From assembly GCA_012728855.1 (NCBI GenBank), contig JAAYEH010000092.1, forward strand, positions 1-32,397: a DNA stretch of 32,397 bases, in the 5' to 3' direction. Each line of letters begins with the position of its first letter. The first letter of the stretch is position 1. The position numbers were made by a program, and so were the translations under genes. The notes beneath the pieces are model-generated. The model saw only the letters and a program-made list of their open reading frames with translations, had not been told where the DNA came from and ran no database searches. Positions 16,539-25,303 of this stretch are shown in pieces. This DNA is from Rhodopirellula sp. Lineage in GTDB: Bacteria > Planctomycetota > Planctomycetia > Pirellulales > Thermoguttaceae.

Positions 16539-19500
16539 TTATCGAGCGATCATTTCAATTCCGGAAATCAACGGCGGCTGCGACGTTGCCGCGGCGAACT
16601 CGATTCTGAGCGAACGCTCGATGGCGATGTTCTCAAACTGTCGAACCAGGCAGCGGCGCGGACCTCCGGCTTCCCCGGCCACGTCGAGCCGGTCGAGAAC
16701 CATCTTGCCTTGCAGACTGACTGAGAAGACCCGCCTACCGGGAGCGAGATCTTCCGGCTCGGCAAAGTAGAGCCTGACTGTAAACGGTCGCTGCGGCGGA
16801 GCAATTTCTTCTGGCCGGTTGAGCGCCTCCGGGCGGCCGCGGTCCCAGCGGAAATCGATGGTCGCGTCCGTGCGGAGGACCGCCGGCCCGGAAAAGTCCG
16901 GATGGTCGTAGTAGACGCCGGTCAGCCCGCCGGGGGCGCCGTCGGCAGTGAAGAACGCGGCCGAAGGGATCACCGCCTTCTTCAGCGAAGGGCTGCTCCA
17001 GGAAAGCCGCAATCCGGCAGGCGACGGCCCGGCGGGCGTCTGAAAATGTTCCAAAACCAACGCGCAGGGCTCGCCTTGCTTGAGTTCGACGGTGCCGGAG
17101 ATCTCCGCCGTTTCGCCGCGACGGAGACTCTTGCTGTTATCCAACAGCAGGCGGTCGCCGATCCAGAGGCGGGCCCCGCAGTCGCTCTGGAGCCAGAAGG
17201 TATAGGTCTCGCCGAACGCCGGCCGCACGGCGCCGTGCCAGCGTATACTGACCGCGGGACTGGGCGGTTCCGAGCGGCGGACGACGGGTTCGATGTTGAT
17301 CGTGCGAACACCGACGATGCCGGAACCCGCGATCCAAGGCGGACCTTCCCCGCCTTCCATCCAGAGAGAGTGCCGATAGAACGGCTTGGCATCGCTCGGT
17401 TCGACCTGAACCGGAATGGAGGGCGATGGTCCGCCGACGCTCGGCCAATCGAGCCAGAGCGTGCCTTCCCGCGACACCCGATCGCCCGGCGCGCCGAAGT
17501 TGATTCCAGCGCGAAGCAGCGGCGATTCCTCGGCCACATCGCCCCAGGCCGACCACTGTTCAACGTCCGGCGGCATGGAGACCAGCGCAAGAGAAGTGTG
17601 CAGGGGGTAATTGCAGGTGCAATTGCCTGTCCAGGAAGGGAGCGAGAGCACCCCGCCGGCCGGCACGATGCTGTTGCGGCATCCCGAGCGGACCCCGCCG
17701 ATATTGATGGTTCCGCTCTCCAATCGTTTGTCGTAGAAGGCCGCGGTTCCTGAGCGGTAGGTGATCGTGCGGCCGTAATCGACCGGGTCGCGGTCGCAGC
17801 CGTAGGTTTTGAGCATCGTGCGGCCCTCCACGATGCCGGTGAGCGGATTCTTGCGCGGCGACGGCGAGGCGGGAGGCCGGGGCTGAGGCGGACCGGCCGG
17901 CGGCGTCTCGGGGAAGTTGATCGCGGCAACTTCCCGGGGCGACAACAACCGGCCCGTGTAGACGTCGGTATACGACTGCCGGTAGGTCTTCTCGCGTTCG
18001 AGCTGTCGCAGGTAGTCGTGATAGCCGATGCCCGGCGGGTTGGGGCCGTACGGACTCTCCGTAATGGCGTAGCGCATCACGCCGTCTTGGACGGTAATCT
18101 CTTGAGGTAGACCGCGGCCGGCCTCGTGCTGGAAGGTCTTGTAGAACAATTTGTGATGGTGGAAGGTATCGCCGAACCACAACAACCCCAAAGGAGCGGC
18201 GATCCGTTCGTCGAAATTCTCTTGCCCCGCATAATCCTTCGCTCCGGGAAGCGCCCCGCGACGGGAAAAGAGGGCACGATCGCCGTCGCGCGACAGTTCG
18301 ACGCCGGCATCGGCAAGGTCGCGGCGGGCGGTCTGGAGAGCCTGGTACTGCGCTTCGGTGGCTTTCAAACAGGCGATGCCGCCGAAAGGATGCAGGACGT
18401 GAACGATCGCTTGGACCAACGCTTCGCTGGGCGAGACGCCCCAAGCGTTCGGCTCTTCGGAGACGACCAACTCCGCCAGGTAGGCGGGAAATCCGAATCC
18501 GATCGGATCGCCCACGTGGACCGTCGCGCGAGTTCCGTAGAGCCCTGCTTCGTCCAGCCGGCGGCGAAGGCGTTCGACTTGCTGGCCGTCCGCATCGACG
18601 GCGATGACGTGGTAGTCGGTCCGGCGGAGCAATTCCTCGACGAGTCGGCCGTCGGCCAGCCCCCAGACCAGCGCGAAGCCGGCTTTACGCCGCGGATAAT
18701 TGAGAATCGATCCGGCTTCGATCGTCGCATCATCAGAAAGGGGCGGGAGCGAGCCGGCATGGGCTTCGTGAATGCGTGGTGCAACCGACTGCGGTCCGAA
18801 ACAAGACAGAGCCCCGTCGCGGGTGACGACGAAGAGCCTGCCCCCGGCGGCGAGCATGGTGTGGATTTCGCCCTCGACGGCCACGGGCGGATCGTCGAAC
18901 GAATAGACTTTGCCGCCGAGGGTGATCGAGCGACGGATGCCGTCCACAATTCGGTAGCTTTTCGTGCCGATTTGGATCTGCTCCGGGAGAACTTCGTCCT
19001 TTTGTGGCCGGACGTCGCGCTGGCCGATGACCTGCTGACCGGCATCGTGGATCTCGGTATTGATGCGGGGGTCGATAAGCAGTTGGCCGTCGTCACCCGA
19101 GGCGAGAAACCATCCGCCGGGCCGGCTGCCGTGTCCTCCGTGACCGAATGCGAACTCGATGAGCCGGCCGTCGCTGCGATCGAAGCAGGCGGGAAACGCG
19201 CGGCCGCTGGGCACGAGCAGTTCATCGCCACGGACGAGCAGGTATCCCATCGGCGACGGACCACCAAAGGCCATCGCTCCGTGGGGATGCTCGATGTAGA
19301 GGCTGCCGGTGCGGTCGTTCACCCATCGCACTTTTCCGGATGCCGCGTCGACCGCATAGAGAAAGACCCCTTCCGAGGGCCAGACTCCGGCGGCGAAATA
19401 GACGACGCCGTCGGCCACCACCGGTCCGCCTCGGATCGGCCAGGCGGAAATCAGCCGACTATTCCCCAGCAGTTTGCGAGGCGAGGGCGTAGCCCGCAGT

Positions 19501-19949
19501 TTCCAGAGCAGGCGGCCATCGACGAGGTCGAGGCAGTAGAGATGTCCGTCGTCGGAAGCCGCATAGGCTTTGCCCGCGAAAATCGCCGGGGCGAGACGGA
19601 CCGGGCCGTCGGTGAAGAACTGCCACCGCTCTTCGCCGGTCACCGCATTGAGGGCAATGAGACTGTCGTTGCGAGATGAGCCAACCAAGAGGGTGTTTCC
19701 GGATACAACCGGTTCGTAACCGGCGTCGAATTGCTGCCGGTGCTGCCGCACCTGGTTGAAGGCCGGCTCCGGCGGCGGAAGTTGCCGCCGCCAAGCGAGA
19801 TGGAGCGGATCGGCGAGCCGCTCGGGCGAGTTGGCGGTTCGGCCGGCATCGTAGCGCCAGTTAGGCCAGTCGGCGGCACTGGCCGTCGTGATCCAGAGGA
19901 CAGTTATCGGGAGAAGTAATGCGGATTTTGGGAATATGTCATTTGTCAT
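16539..19949 (-). CDS. Exported PQQ-propeller protein with methyltransferase-like, PA14 and malectin regions
   Basis: This 1136-residue protein starts with a signal peptide (cleavage near TASAAD, residue 25). Residues about 30-400 are a PQQ/WD-like beta-propeller with repeated blades (LIALNAVTGEERWQF, LYCLDLVDGRLLWKL, VDAASGKVRWV). About 420-560 looks like a class I methyltransferase Rossmann fold (VWGLADGRLVEELL, YHVIAVDAD, ATVHVGDP). A Pro-rich linker (PPAGPPQPRPPASPSPRKN) lies near 690, a Cys-containing part (GVRSGCRNSIVPAGG, GNCTCNYPL) follows, then a PA14-like domain (about 890-1000), a PA14-start-like segment and a malectin-like end (FTVRLYFAEPEDL). Such proteins are known in planctomycetes without an assigned function. 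The ATG at 19949 lies inside a heptamer repeat. Confidence 0.85.
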   Translation of the reverse strand: MTNDIFPKSALLLPITVLWITTASAADWPNWRYDAGRTANSPERLADPLHLAWRRQLPPPEPAFNQVRQHRQQFDAGYEPVVSGNTLLVGSSRNDSLIALNAVTGEERWQFFTDGPVRLAPAIFAGKAYAASDDGHLYCLDLVDGRLLWKLRATPSPRKLLGNSRLISAWPIRGGPVVADGVVYFAAGVWPSEGVFLYAVDAASGKVRWVNDRTGSLYIEHPHGAMAFGGPSPMGYLLVRGDELLVPSGRAFPACFDRSDGRLIEFAFGHGGHGSRPGGWFLASGDDGQLLIDPRINTEIHDAGQQVIGQRDVRPQKDEVLPEQIQIGTKSYRIVDGIRRSITLGGKVYSFDDPPVAVEGEIHTMLAAGGRLFVVTRDGALSCFGPQSVAPRIHEAHAGSLPPLSDDATIEAGSILNYPRRKAGFALVWGLADGRLVEELLRRTDYHVIAVDADGQQVERLRRRLDEAGLYGTRATVHVGDPIGFGFPAYLAELVVSEEPNAWGVSPSEALVQAIVHVLHPFGGIACLKATEAQYQALQTARRDLADAGVELSRDGDRALFSRRGALPGAKDYAGQENFDERIAAPLGLLWFGDTFHHHKLFYKTFQHEAGRGLPQEITVQDGVMRYAITESPYGPNPPGIGYHDYLRQLEREKTYRQSYTDVYTGRLLSPREVAAINFPETPPAGPPQPRPPASPSPRKNPLTGIVEGRTMLKTYGCDRDPVDYGRTITYRSGTAAFYDKRLESGTINIGGVRSGCRNSIVPAGGVLSLPSWTGNCTCNYPLHTSLALVSMPPDVEQWSAWGDVAEESPLLRAGINFGAPGDRVSREGTLWLDWPSVGGPSPSIPVQVEPSDAKPFYRHSLWMEGGEGPPWIAGSGIVGVRTINIEPVVRRSEPPSPAVSIRWHGAVRPAFGETYTFWLQSDCGARLWIGDRLLLDNSKSLRRGETAEISGTVELKQGEPCALVLEHFQTPAGPSPAGLRLSWSSPSLKKAVIPSAAFFTADGAPGGLTGVYYDHPDFSGPAVLRTDATIDFRWDRGRPEALNRPEEIAPPQRPFTVRLYFAEPEDLAPGRRVFSVSLQGKMVLDRLDVAGEAGGPRRCLVRQFENIAIERSLRIEFAAATSQPPLISGIEMIAR

Positions 19950-19978
19950 TTGTCATTTGTCATTGGTCATTGGTCATT
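19937..19978. repeat. Six tandem heptamers (tgtcatt x4, ggtcatt x2)
   Basis: Six head-to-tail copies of a seven-base unit run from 19937 to 19978; the last two differ by one base (t to g). On the minus strand every unit contains ATG, and one of them at 19949 is the start codon of the 1136-residue gene. Short heptamer arrays of this kind occur in several bacterial genomes. This one is not a CRISPR array because it has no spacers. Confidence 0.9.
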
Positions 19979-20219
19979 GGTTGTGGGGCGGTGGTCACTT
20001 TGGAGTGCGGACGACTTGTCGTCGCTTTCTTTCTATCTCATCTTCTCTCCTTCTGCTTCACGCGTTCTGCCACCAGTATCGGGCGGCAGCCGTGCTTTTT
20101 CAACAAAGGCGCCCGTTTCCTTCTTGGGCCTAACAGACTGCGTGTCCATAAGTCATTAACTTCCAAGATATTGCAATTGCCAGGCCCCGAATACCGCAGT
20201 TGGAACTTCCGGCCGACTT
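19979..20219. other. Intergenic stretch without a recognised gene
   Basis: Between the heptamer array and the next palindrome there are 241 bases, partly pyrimidine-rich (20025-20065). I see no coding signal, RNA gene or clear promoter here. It must contain the upstream region of the long minus-strand gene. Confidence 0.6.
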
Positions 20220-20319
20220 AGAGCCTATCCCAAAACCGCCGGGGACTGGCTCGTTTTGCGGAGTCTTCGGAGCAAAACGTGCCTGTCCCCCTCTCCGCCA
20301 AGGTTTTGGGATAGGCTCT
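20220..20319. repeat. Two-part palindrome upstream of pgk
   Basis: An outer perfect 18-bp stem (20220-20237 with 20302-20319, agagcctatcccaaaacc) encloses an inner stem in which 17 of 19 bases pair (20241-20259 with 20272-20290). The inner arm reads ggggactggctcgttttgc, and its ggggactggct / gcctgtcccc core is shared with the element at 216-310. It is probably another member of the same non-autonomous palindromic family. The 296 bases between it and pgk hold no gene. Confidence 0.85.
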
Positions 20320-20615
20320 TAATTCCATTCACGAATTCTGCCCAGGAACCGGTGTAATCACATCGATGCGATGTTTCGACGAGTCGAGTATTCCGATCAC
20401 GTTGCCGTTTGCGGGAATCATCGGTGTTGGCAGCTTGCCAGCCGGTCTGCAGGGGCCCTCTTGTGGCCGGGTTGCTCCGGTCCTTCCCGTCTCGCCCAAC
20501 TGGCGATACACTGATCGGTTTGGCTCACCCGACAGCGGCGAGCCTGACGCACCGTTAATCCAGCCCGGATTCCCTACGGTCGGACGCTTTCTACTGCGCA
20601 GGAGACGATACGGAA

Positions 20616-21800
20616 ATGGCCAAAAAGTCTATTCAAGACGTGGATGTTCAAGGCAAGAAGGTTCTGATGCGGGTCGATTTCAATGTGCCGCTGGACGAGA
20701 ATCAAGCGGTGACCGACGATCGGCGGGTCCGCATGGCGCTGCCGTCGATCAATTCGGTGCTGAATCGCGGCGGATCGCTGATTCTGATGAGCCACTTGGG
20801 CCGTCCCAAGGACGCCCCCGATCCCAAGTTCAGCATGAAGCCGGCGGCCGACAAGCTCGCCGAGCTGCTGGGCAAGGAGGTGATCTTCGCAACCGACGTC
20901 GTTGGCGACGATGCCCGGCAGAAGGCTTCCTCGCTCAAGCCCGGGCAGGTGTTGGTGATCGAAAACCTCCGCTTTCACCCCGGCGAGAAGAAGGGCGACG
21001 CCCAATTCGCCGCCACGCTGGCCGGCATGGCCGACATCTACTGCAACGACGCCTTCGGAACCTGCCACCGCCGCGATGCCTCCATGGTCGCCGTGCCGAA
21101 AGCGATGGGCAGCAAGCCGAAAGTCGTCGGCTTTCTTGTCGCCAAGGAGATCCAGTACCTTTCCGACGCGATTGCCGAGCCCCAGCGGCCCTTTGTGGCG
21201 ATCCTCGGCGGGGCGAAGGTCTCGGACAAGATCCCCGTGATCAAGAACCTCTTGGGGATCTGTGACAAGGTGCTCATCGGCGGCGCCATGGCCTACACCT
21301 TCTCGCTCGCCCAGGGCGGACAGGTCGGCGATAGCCTTGTCGAAAAGGACAAGCTTGAACTGGCCAAGGAACTGCTGGCCGCCGGCGGCGACAAACTCAT
21401 GCTTCCCGTCGACACCCATTGCGGCGACGCCTTCCAGGCCGACGCCAAAAAGCAGGTCGTCGATGCCGGCAAGATTCCGGACGGCTGGCAAGGCCTGGAC
21501 ATCGGCCCTCGGACCGCCGGCCAGTATGCCGAGGTGGTCCGCGGCGCGAAGACCGTGGTTTGGAACGGCCCGATGGGCGTGTTCGAAATGCCGCCTTTCG
21601 ACGAGGGAACCAAGGCCGTTGCCAAGGCGATTGCCGAGAGCCGCTCGACCAGCATCATCGGCGGCGGCGACAGCGCCGCGGCGATCCAACAACTCGGCTT
21701 CGCGGACCAGGTCAGCCACGTCAGCACCGGCGGCGGCGCCAGTCTGGCAATGCTCGAAGGCCAGAAGTTCGAAGCCGTCGAGCTGCTCGACGACAAGTAG
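20616..21800 (+). CDS. pgk: Phosphoglycerate kinase
   Basis: This 394-residue cytoplasmic glycolytic enzyme transfers the acyl phosphate of 1,3-bisphosphoglycerate to ADP. Family features run throughout: [20 protein letters not shown] at the N-terminus with the substrate-binding R and D, SHLGRPK (about 61-67), [27 protein letters not shown], the hinge region, [18 protein letters not shown] and the ADP-binding [10 protein letters not shown] with [13 protein letters not shown] at the end. Length is normal. The start is supported by aggaga at 20600-20605. It is not next to gap or tpi here. Its stop is only eight bases from the stop of the convergent carboxypeptidase gene, so transcripts must overlap. 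Confidence 0.98.
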   Translation: MAKKSIQDVDVQGKKVLMRVDFNVPLDENQAVTDDRRVRMALPSINSVLNRGGSLILMSHLGRPKDAPDPKFSMKPAADKLAELLGKEVIFATDVVGDDARQKASSLKPGQVLVIENLRFHPGEKKGDAQFAATLAGMADIYCNDAFGTCHRRDASMVAVPKAMGSKPKVVGFLVAKEIQYLSDAIAEPQRPFVAILGGAKVSDKIPVIKNLLGICDKVLIGGAMAYTFSLAQGGQVGDSLVEKDKLELAKELLAAGGDKLMLPVDTHCGDAFQADAKKQVVDAGKIPDGWQGLDIGPRTAGQYAEVVRGAKTVVWNGPMGVFEMPPFDEGTKAVAKAIAESRSTSIIGGGDSAAAIQQLGFADQVSHVSTGGGASLAMLEGQKFEAVELLDDK

Positions 21801-21808
21801 ATGTGGTC

Positions 21809-23455
21809 TTATTCCGCCACCTTCAGCGCTTCCGGCGGCGGCGTCCATCCGTAGGATCGACGGACGTCCGGCCGATAGGCGCAGGTGACGACGAACAGCC
21901 CGGTGCCAGCGGCCTTTTGCGGCAGAATGTTGATTTGCACCTGGGTGTATCCATTGGCAAACCAGCGCTGGTAGCCGTCGGACTCGCTTTCCGGCAACGG
22001 GCGGCCGTTGAGTCGCAGATCAATCAACTCCGGGTTGCGATAAGGCAGCCGCAGCCGCATGCCCAGGCCGTGCTCGATCGCTGCCGGCGTGGCGGCGCTG
22101 GGGCCGCGCTCGACGTACAGTTTGTCCTCCGGCCCGATTTCAAAGAAGGCCCGAATCGCGTCGACATTGAATCCCTCGCGTCCTTCAATGTTGGCGAGGA
22201 ATTTCCCCTTGTCGGCGTCGAGCAGCTTGGCGGCGCTTTCGTCGACGGCCAGCAGGTAGCTTTCGCGGCCGTCGGTCTGCGGATAGAGCATCGCCTGGGA
22301 GAATTGACCTTGCCGCTGCCAGAGTTCGATCCGGCTTTGTCGGCGCTGCTCGGCCGTCGCGCCGTAGGAGGTGAGAAAATGCCCCACGAAGGCGTCGACG
22401 CGGTTGACCGGATAGCCCGGCACACCTTCGCTGTCCCAGACGTTGTTGCCGATCTCCAGCAGCCCGCGAATTCGGGCCACGCCGCTCTCTTCCCAACCGA
22501 TCTCGTAGGCGCTGGGCATGGTATGGTACTTGACGTAGGCGTATTGGGCCGTGTAGAAGTTGGGCGCGCCGCGCCAAAGTCGATCGGCCACCGGATGCAG
22601 CCCCGGACCGCCGAACGACTGCTGGGCGTCGGCCTCGAAGCGATCGGAGGGATACCCCGCTTCGCAGCCCGCCGCGATCATCGCTTCGATCACGCGCCAG
22701 TCCCATGGCCGGAGGGTGTAGTTCGAGTAGGCCGAACCGGTGATCTCAAACATGGTCTGCCCCTGGTACATCCGCCGGTCGCCCAAGCGATCGGGGGCGT
22801 ATTCCTGCAGGCCGATGCCGTGCAGATCGGCGATGACCTCGGGGCGGTAGCGATCGACGACTCGCAGAAACGCCTCGATCTCCGGCGCCTTATCCAGGAG
22901 CTTGTAGGTCAGAGTGGTCAGATCCCAGTTGGCGGCGCCGCCGCCGGTGTAAGGGTCGATGCCGTTGGCGTTGCCGAAGCGGTCGGTCTGAAAATAAGCT
23001 TCGGGGTTGACGATCGGCATGACCAGCACGATCTGTTTGCGGCGAGTCCCGGCCGCCTCGGGCGAATCGCCCAGCAGCCACTCGACCAGATGCATCGCCG
23101 TACTCGTACCGGAACGCTCGGGGCCGCCGTGCAGGCAAGGGATCAGAGCGATCTGCTTGTCGCCGTCGTGGACCGACTTGTCGGTGATCGTCAAAAGGTG
23201 GATTCCCAGCCCCTGGACCGACGCGCCGACTCTTTCGACCGAGAGGATCTTTGGGTGCCGTTCGCTCCAGAACTTCAGCGTCTGTTCATACTCTTGCTGC
23301 GTGAGGCGATGGACCTTTTCCTTCCAAGGCTGCGGCAGGGTCTGCAATTTGGCGCGAAGATCGTCCTCGGCCGCTGCGAGGGAAACGGCCGCCCCGCAGA
23401 AAGTTGCGACGGCGATCAGGCATAGCGCCGTCCGGAACTTGGATTGAATCGTCAT
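21809..23455 (-). CDS. Exported M14-family zinc carboxypeptidase-like protein
   Basis: This 548-residue protein has a signal peptide (about residues 1-28, ending VSLAAAED). The M14 zinc site is visible: HGGPE (H109, E113) and DLHG with the third ligand H212; EIGWEES (E318 or E322) is in the expected place for the catalytic Glu. NPEAYFQTDRFGNANGID stands where M14 enzymes normally have the NPDG...R..N segment, and it keeps R and N. The C-terminal 130 residues (from about 415) look like a beta-rich addition. It probably trims peptides or peptidoglycan stem peptides in the envelope; which one cannot be told. It converges on pgk with an eight-base gap. Confidence 0.87.
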   Translation of the reverse strand: MTIQSKFRTALCLIAVATFCGAAVSLAAAEDDLRAKLQTLPQPWKEKVHRLTQQEYEQTLKFWSERHPKILSVERVGASVQGLGIHLLTITDKSVHDGDKQIALIPCLHGGPERSGTSTAMHLVEWLLGDSPEAAGTRRKQIVLVMPIVNPEAYFQTDRFGNANGIDPYTGGGAANWDLTTLTYKLLDKAPEIEAFLRVVDRYRPEVIADLHGIGLQEYAPDRLGDRRMYQGQTMFEITGSAYSNYTLRPWDWRVIEAMIAAGCEAGYPSDRFEADAQQSFGGPGLHPVADRLWRGAPNFYTAQYAYVKYHTMPSAYEIGWEESGVARIRGLLEIGNNVWDSEGVPGYPVNRVDAFVGHFLTSYGATAEQRRQSRIELWQRQGQFSQAMLYPQTDGRESYLLAVDESAAKLLDADKGKFLANIEGREGFNVDAIRAFFEIGPEDKLYVERGPSAATPAAIEHGLGMRLRLPYRNPELIDLRLNGRPLPESESDGYQRWFANGYTQVQINILPQKAAGTGLFVVTCAYRPDVRRSYGWTPPPEALKVAE

Positions 23456-23491
23456 GGCTTGGTCTCCCAGGTGGTCCAGCGGTGAGCATTT

Positions 23492-23724
23492 CAGCCGCGA
23501 AGCGACGCGAGTGAAGTCGCAGGGGCGTGAACCCCTGGCACGCGATTAGCATAGCTCAAACCTTGTTGCTTCGCCAATCTTGCCAACCCACGGATGGTAC
23601 GGGAGATGGACCGCCCAACCGGTCCCTTCTGCCGCCCCTACCGGGGCTTGGATCTGGTGGTCGGCATTGCTCACTCACCAGGGGTTCACACCCCTGGCTA
23701 TTTTCTCTCGCCGCTCCGCGGCTG
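23492..23724. repeat. Diverged inverted repeat with ccaggggttcac arms
   Basis: Bases 23492-23538 are imperfectly reverse-complemented by 23679-23724. The parts cagccgcg(a/g)agcg(a/g)cg and aggggtgtgaacccctgg match best. Each inner arm is itself a small palindrome (ccaggggt, spacer, acccctgg). It fills most of the 294-base gap between the carboxypeptidase start and the DUF4870 gene and resembles short dispersed repeats that are common between planctomycete genes. No gene is seen in it. Confidence 0.6.
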
Positions 23725-23749
23725 GGTATAGGTTCAATTCCCACTGGAA

Positions 23750-24208
23750 ATGAAGGCCGAGATTTCACAGAATGTTGAGGGTACACCGGTCGTCGATGGG
23801 GCAGGACGGCCATTCGCAATAGACGCAACTTGGCAGGATAAAGTGAATTCTACGACCGACCGGCAACTCGATACGGAGGAATGCACGTGGGCGATGATCT
23901 GCCATCTCAGCGGCTTTGCGCTGGCCGTTTGCCCGCCGGTCGGGCATGTGCTGGGGCCGCTGTTGGCCTGGCTCTTGAAGCGGGATGAATTTCCGCTGGT
24001 CGACGATCAGGGCCGCGAGGCGCTCAATTTCCAACTCACTATGACCCTCTACTTCTGTGGCGGCTTTCTGCTGCTACGCAGCGGCGTCGGTTTCCCGCTA
24101 CTGGTAAGCCTGGGCGCGTGGGACATTGTGGCAACGATCATCGCCGCCGCCAGAGCGAGCCGGGGAGTGAGGTTTCGCTATTGGCTGGCGATCCGGTTCT
24201 TGAAGTGA
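23750..24208 (+). CDS. DUF4870 (Tic20-like) small membrane protein
   Basis: This 152-residue protein has the DUF4870 pattern after a non-conserved first 45 residues: TWAMICHLSGFALAVCPPVG, GPLLAWLLKRDEFPLVDDQG, REALNFQLTMTLY and a third hydrophobic segment near residues 118-135. Three helices and the conserved 'D-x-QGREALNFQ' element are typical of this family, whose function is unknown and which is related in fold to Tic20. The start is uncertain: ATG 23750 gives a long polar leader, and an internal ATG at 23894 would leave only the membrane core. It converges on the ABC permease gene with 21 bases between stops. Confidence 0.8.
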   Translation: MKAEISQNVEGTPVVDGAGRPFAIDATWQDKVNSTTDRQLDTEECTWAMICHLSGFALAVCPPVGHVLGPLLAWLLKRDEFPLVDDQGREALNFQLTMTLYFCGGFLLLRSGVGFPLLVSLGAWDIVATIIAAARASRGVRFRYWLAIRFLK

Positions 24209-24229
24209 GCCCGAAGTACATGGAGTATA

Positions 24230-25303
24230 TTATGTCCAGCGGAACCAGCGCAGGGCGAGGGCAAATGTTCCCACTCCCCAGGCCGCGATGAGCAGCACGT
24301 CGGTACTAATGGCCACCAGTGTTGCCCCTTCCAGCATCACGCCGCGCAGTGCGTGGATCAGCGGGGTCAGCGGCAGCAGGAACAGCGCCGGCTGCACCGC
24401 TTCCGGAAAACGCTCGATCGAGAAGAAGATCCCCGAGCCGATCCACATGGGCAACATCACGGCGTTCATTAGTCCGGAGACGGTTTCGATCGTCTGGGCC
24501 CGGCTGGCAACCAAAAGTCCGATTCCGGCGAACTCGAAAGCACCCAAGAAGATCAATAGCCCGATCGACCCGTAGCCGCCCAGCGAGGTCACACCGAAAA
24601 AAACTCTCGCGAAGACGAGCACCAACACGACTTCGGGCACCGTAAAGGCCAGCCGGCTGATGAGGACTGAGGCAAGGAAGTGGCTGCGCCGCATGGGGGT
24701 AGCAAGGTAGCGTTTCAGCAGTTTCCGAATCCGCATGTCGACGATGACGTAGCCGACGCCCCACAGCCCCCCGCCCATCAGACCCATGCCCAGCAGACCC
24801 GGAACGAGAAATTCGATGTAGCGTCCGCCCGGCTCCTCGATCTTGTGGTCGGAAACCGCTATCGTGTCTTGTCGCCCGGCAGCCCGCTGCAGCCGATCGT
24901 CGGCGGCGTTGCGTGCGGCAACGCTCTCCGCGCGTGTCGGATCAAAGTAATACTCGTATCGTACAGGCGAGCCGCCCAATGCGACGATCACCAGGTCTCG
25001 GCGCCCGGTTCGCAGTTGGGCTCGGCAGTCTTCTGGTGAGCAGATTGCTGTTTGGAATCGGGGGTCGCGATTGAGTCGGGCTGCCACGGCCTCCCCTCCA
25101 CTGCCTTCTTCGACGGCGACCCGGTATGCTTCGGCGGATCGATCCCGAAAGGCAATCCCCAGAGCCACCACCAAGACCAGCGGAAAGACATAGACCCAGA
25201 AAACTGCTTCCGGTTCTCGCAGGAATTCGCGCATCCGCGCCAGGATCAACTGGAGCACCGGGTGGCGGCTGCGCGGCCGTGAACTGCCTGTCTGATTGCT
25301 CAT
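24230..25303 (-). CDS. ABC-2 type transporter permease
   Basis: This 357-residue integral membrane protein has one N-terminal helix (about 36-53, VFWVYVFPLVLVVALGIAF), an extracytoplasmic region of about 120 residues, and five or six helices in the C-terminal half (from about 170). The LVPGLLGMGLMGGG and PLTPLIHALRG segments fit the ABC2_membrane family, which exports drugs, lipids or polysaccharides, or works as a membrane-remodelling transporter. Its ATG overlaps the stop of the ATPase gene by four bases, so the two proteins are made together. The exported substrate is unknown. Confidence 0.9.
   Translation of the reverse strand: MSNQTGSSRPRSRHPVLQLILARMREFLREPEAVFWVYVFPLVLVVALGIAFRDRSAEAYRVAVEEGSGGEAVAARLNRDPRFQTAICSPEDCRAQLRTGRRDLVIVALGGSPVRYEYYFDPTRAESVAARNAADDRLQRAAGRQDTIAVSDHKIEEPGGRYIEFLVPGLLGMGLMGGGLWGVGYVIVDMRIRKLLKRYLATPMRRSHFLASVLISRLAFTVPEVVLVLVFARVFFGVTSLGGYGSIGLLIFLGAFEFAGIGLLVASRAQTIETVSGLMNAVMLPMWIGSGIFFSIERFPEAVQPALFLLPLTPLIHALRGVMLEGATLVAISTDVLLIAAWGVGTFALALRWFRWT

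Noticed and set aside
19937..19978. Possible CRISPR array
   Set aside because: Units are seven bases with no spacers; it is a simple tandem repeat, and no cas gene is present.
21419..23425. Long plus-strand open frame (668 codons) across pgk and the carboxypeptidase
   Set aside because: It is out of frame with pgk and antisense to the M14 gene, both of which have conserved active-site motifs.
23535..23551. Sigma54-like promoter (ctggcacgcgattagca)
   Set aside because: It matches the -24 element and most of the -12 element, but it falls in the dispersed aacccctggc repeat and is about 200 bases from the next start, so chance is likely.
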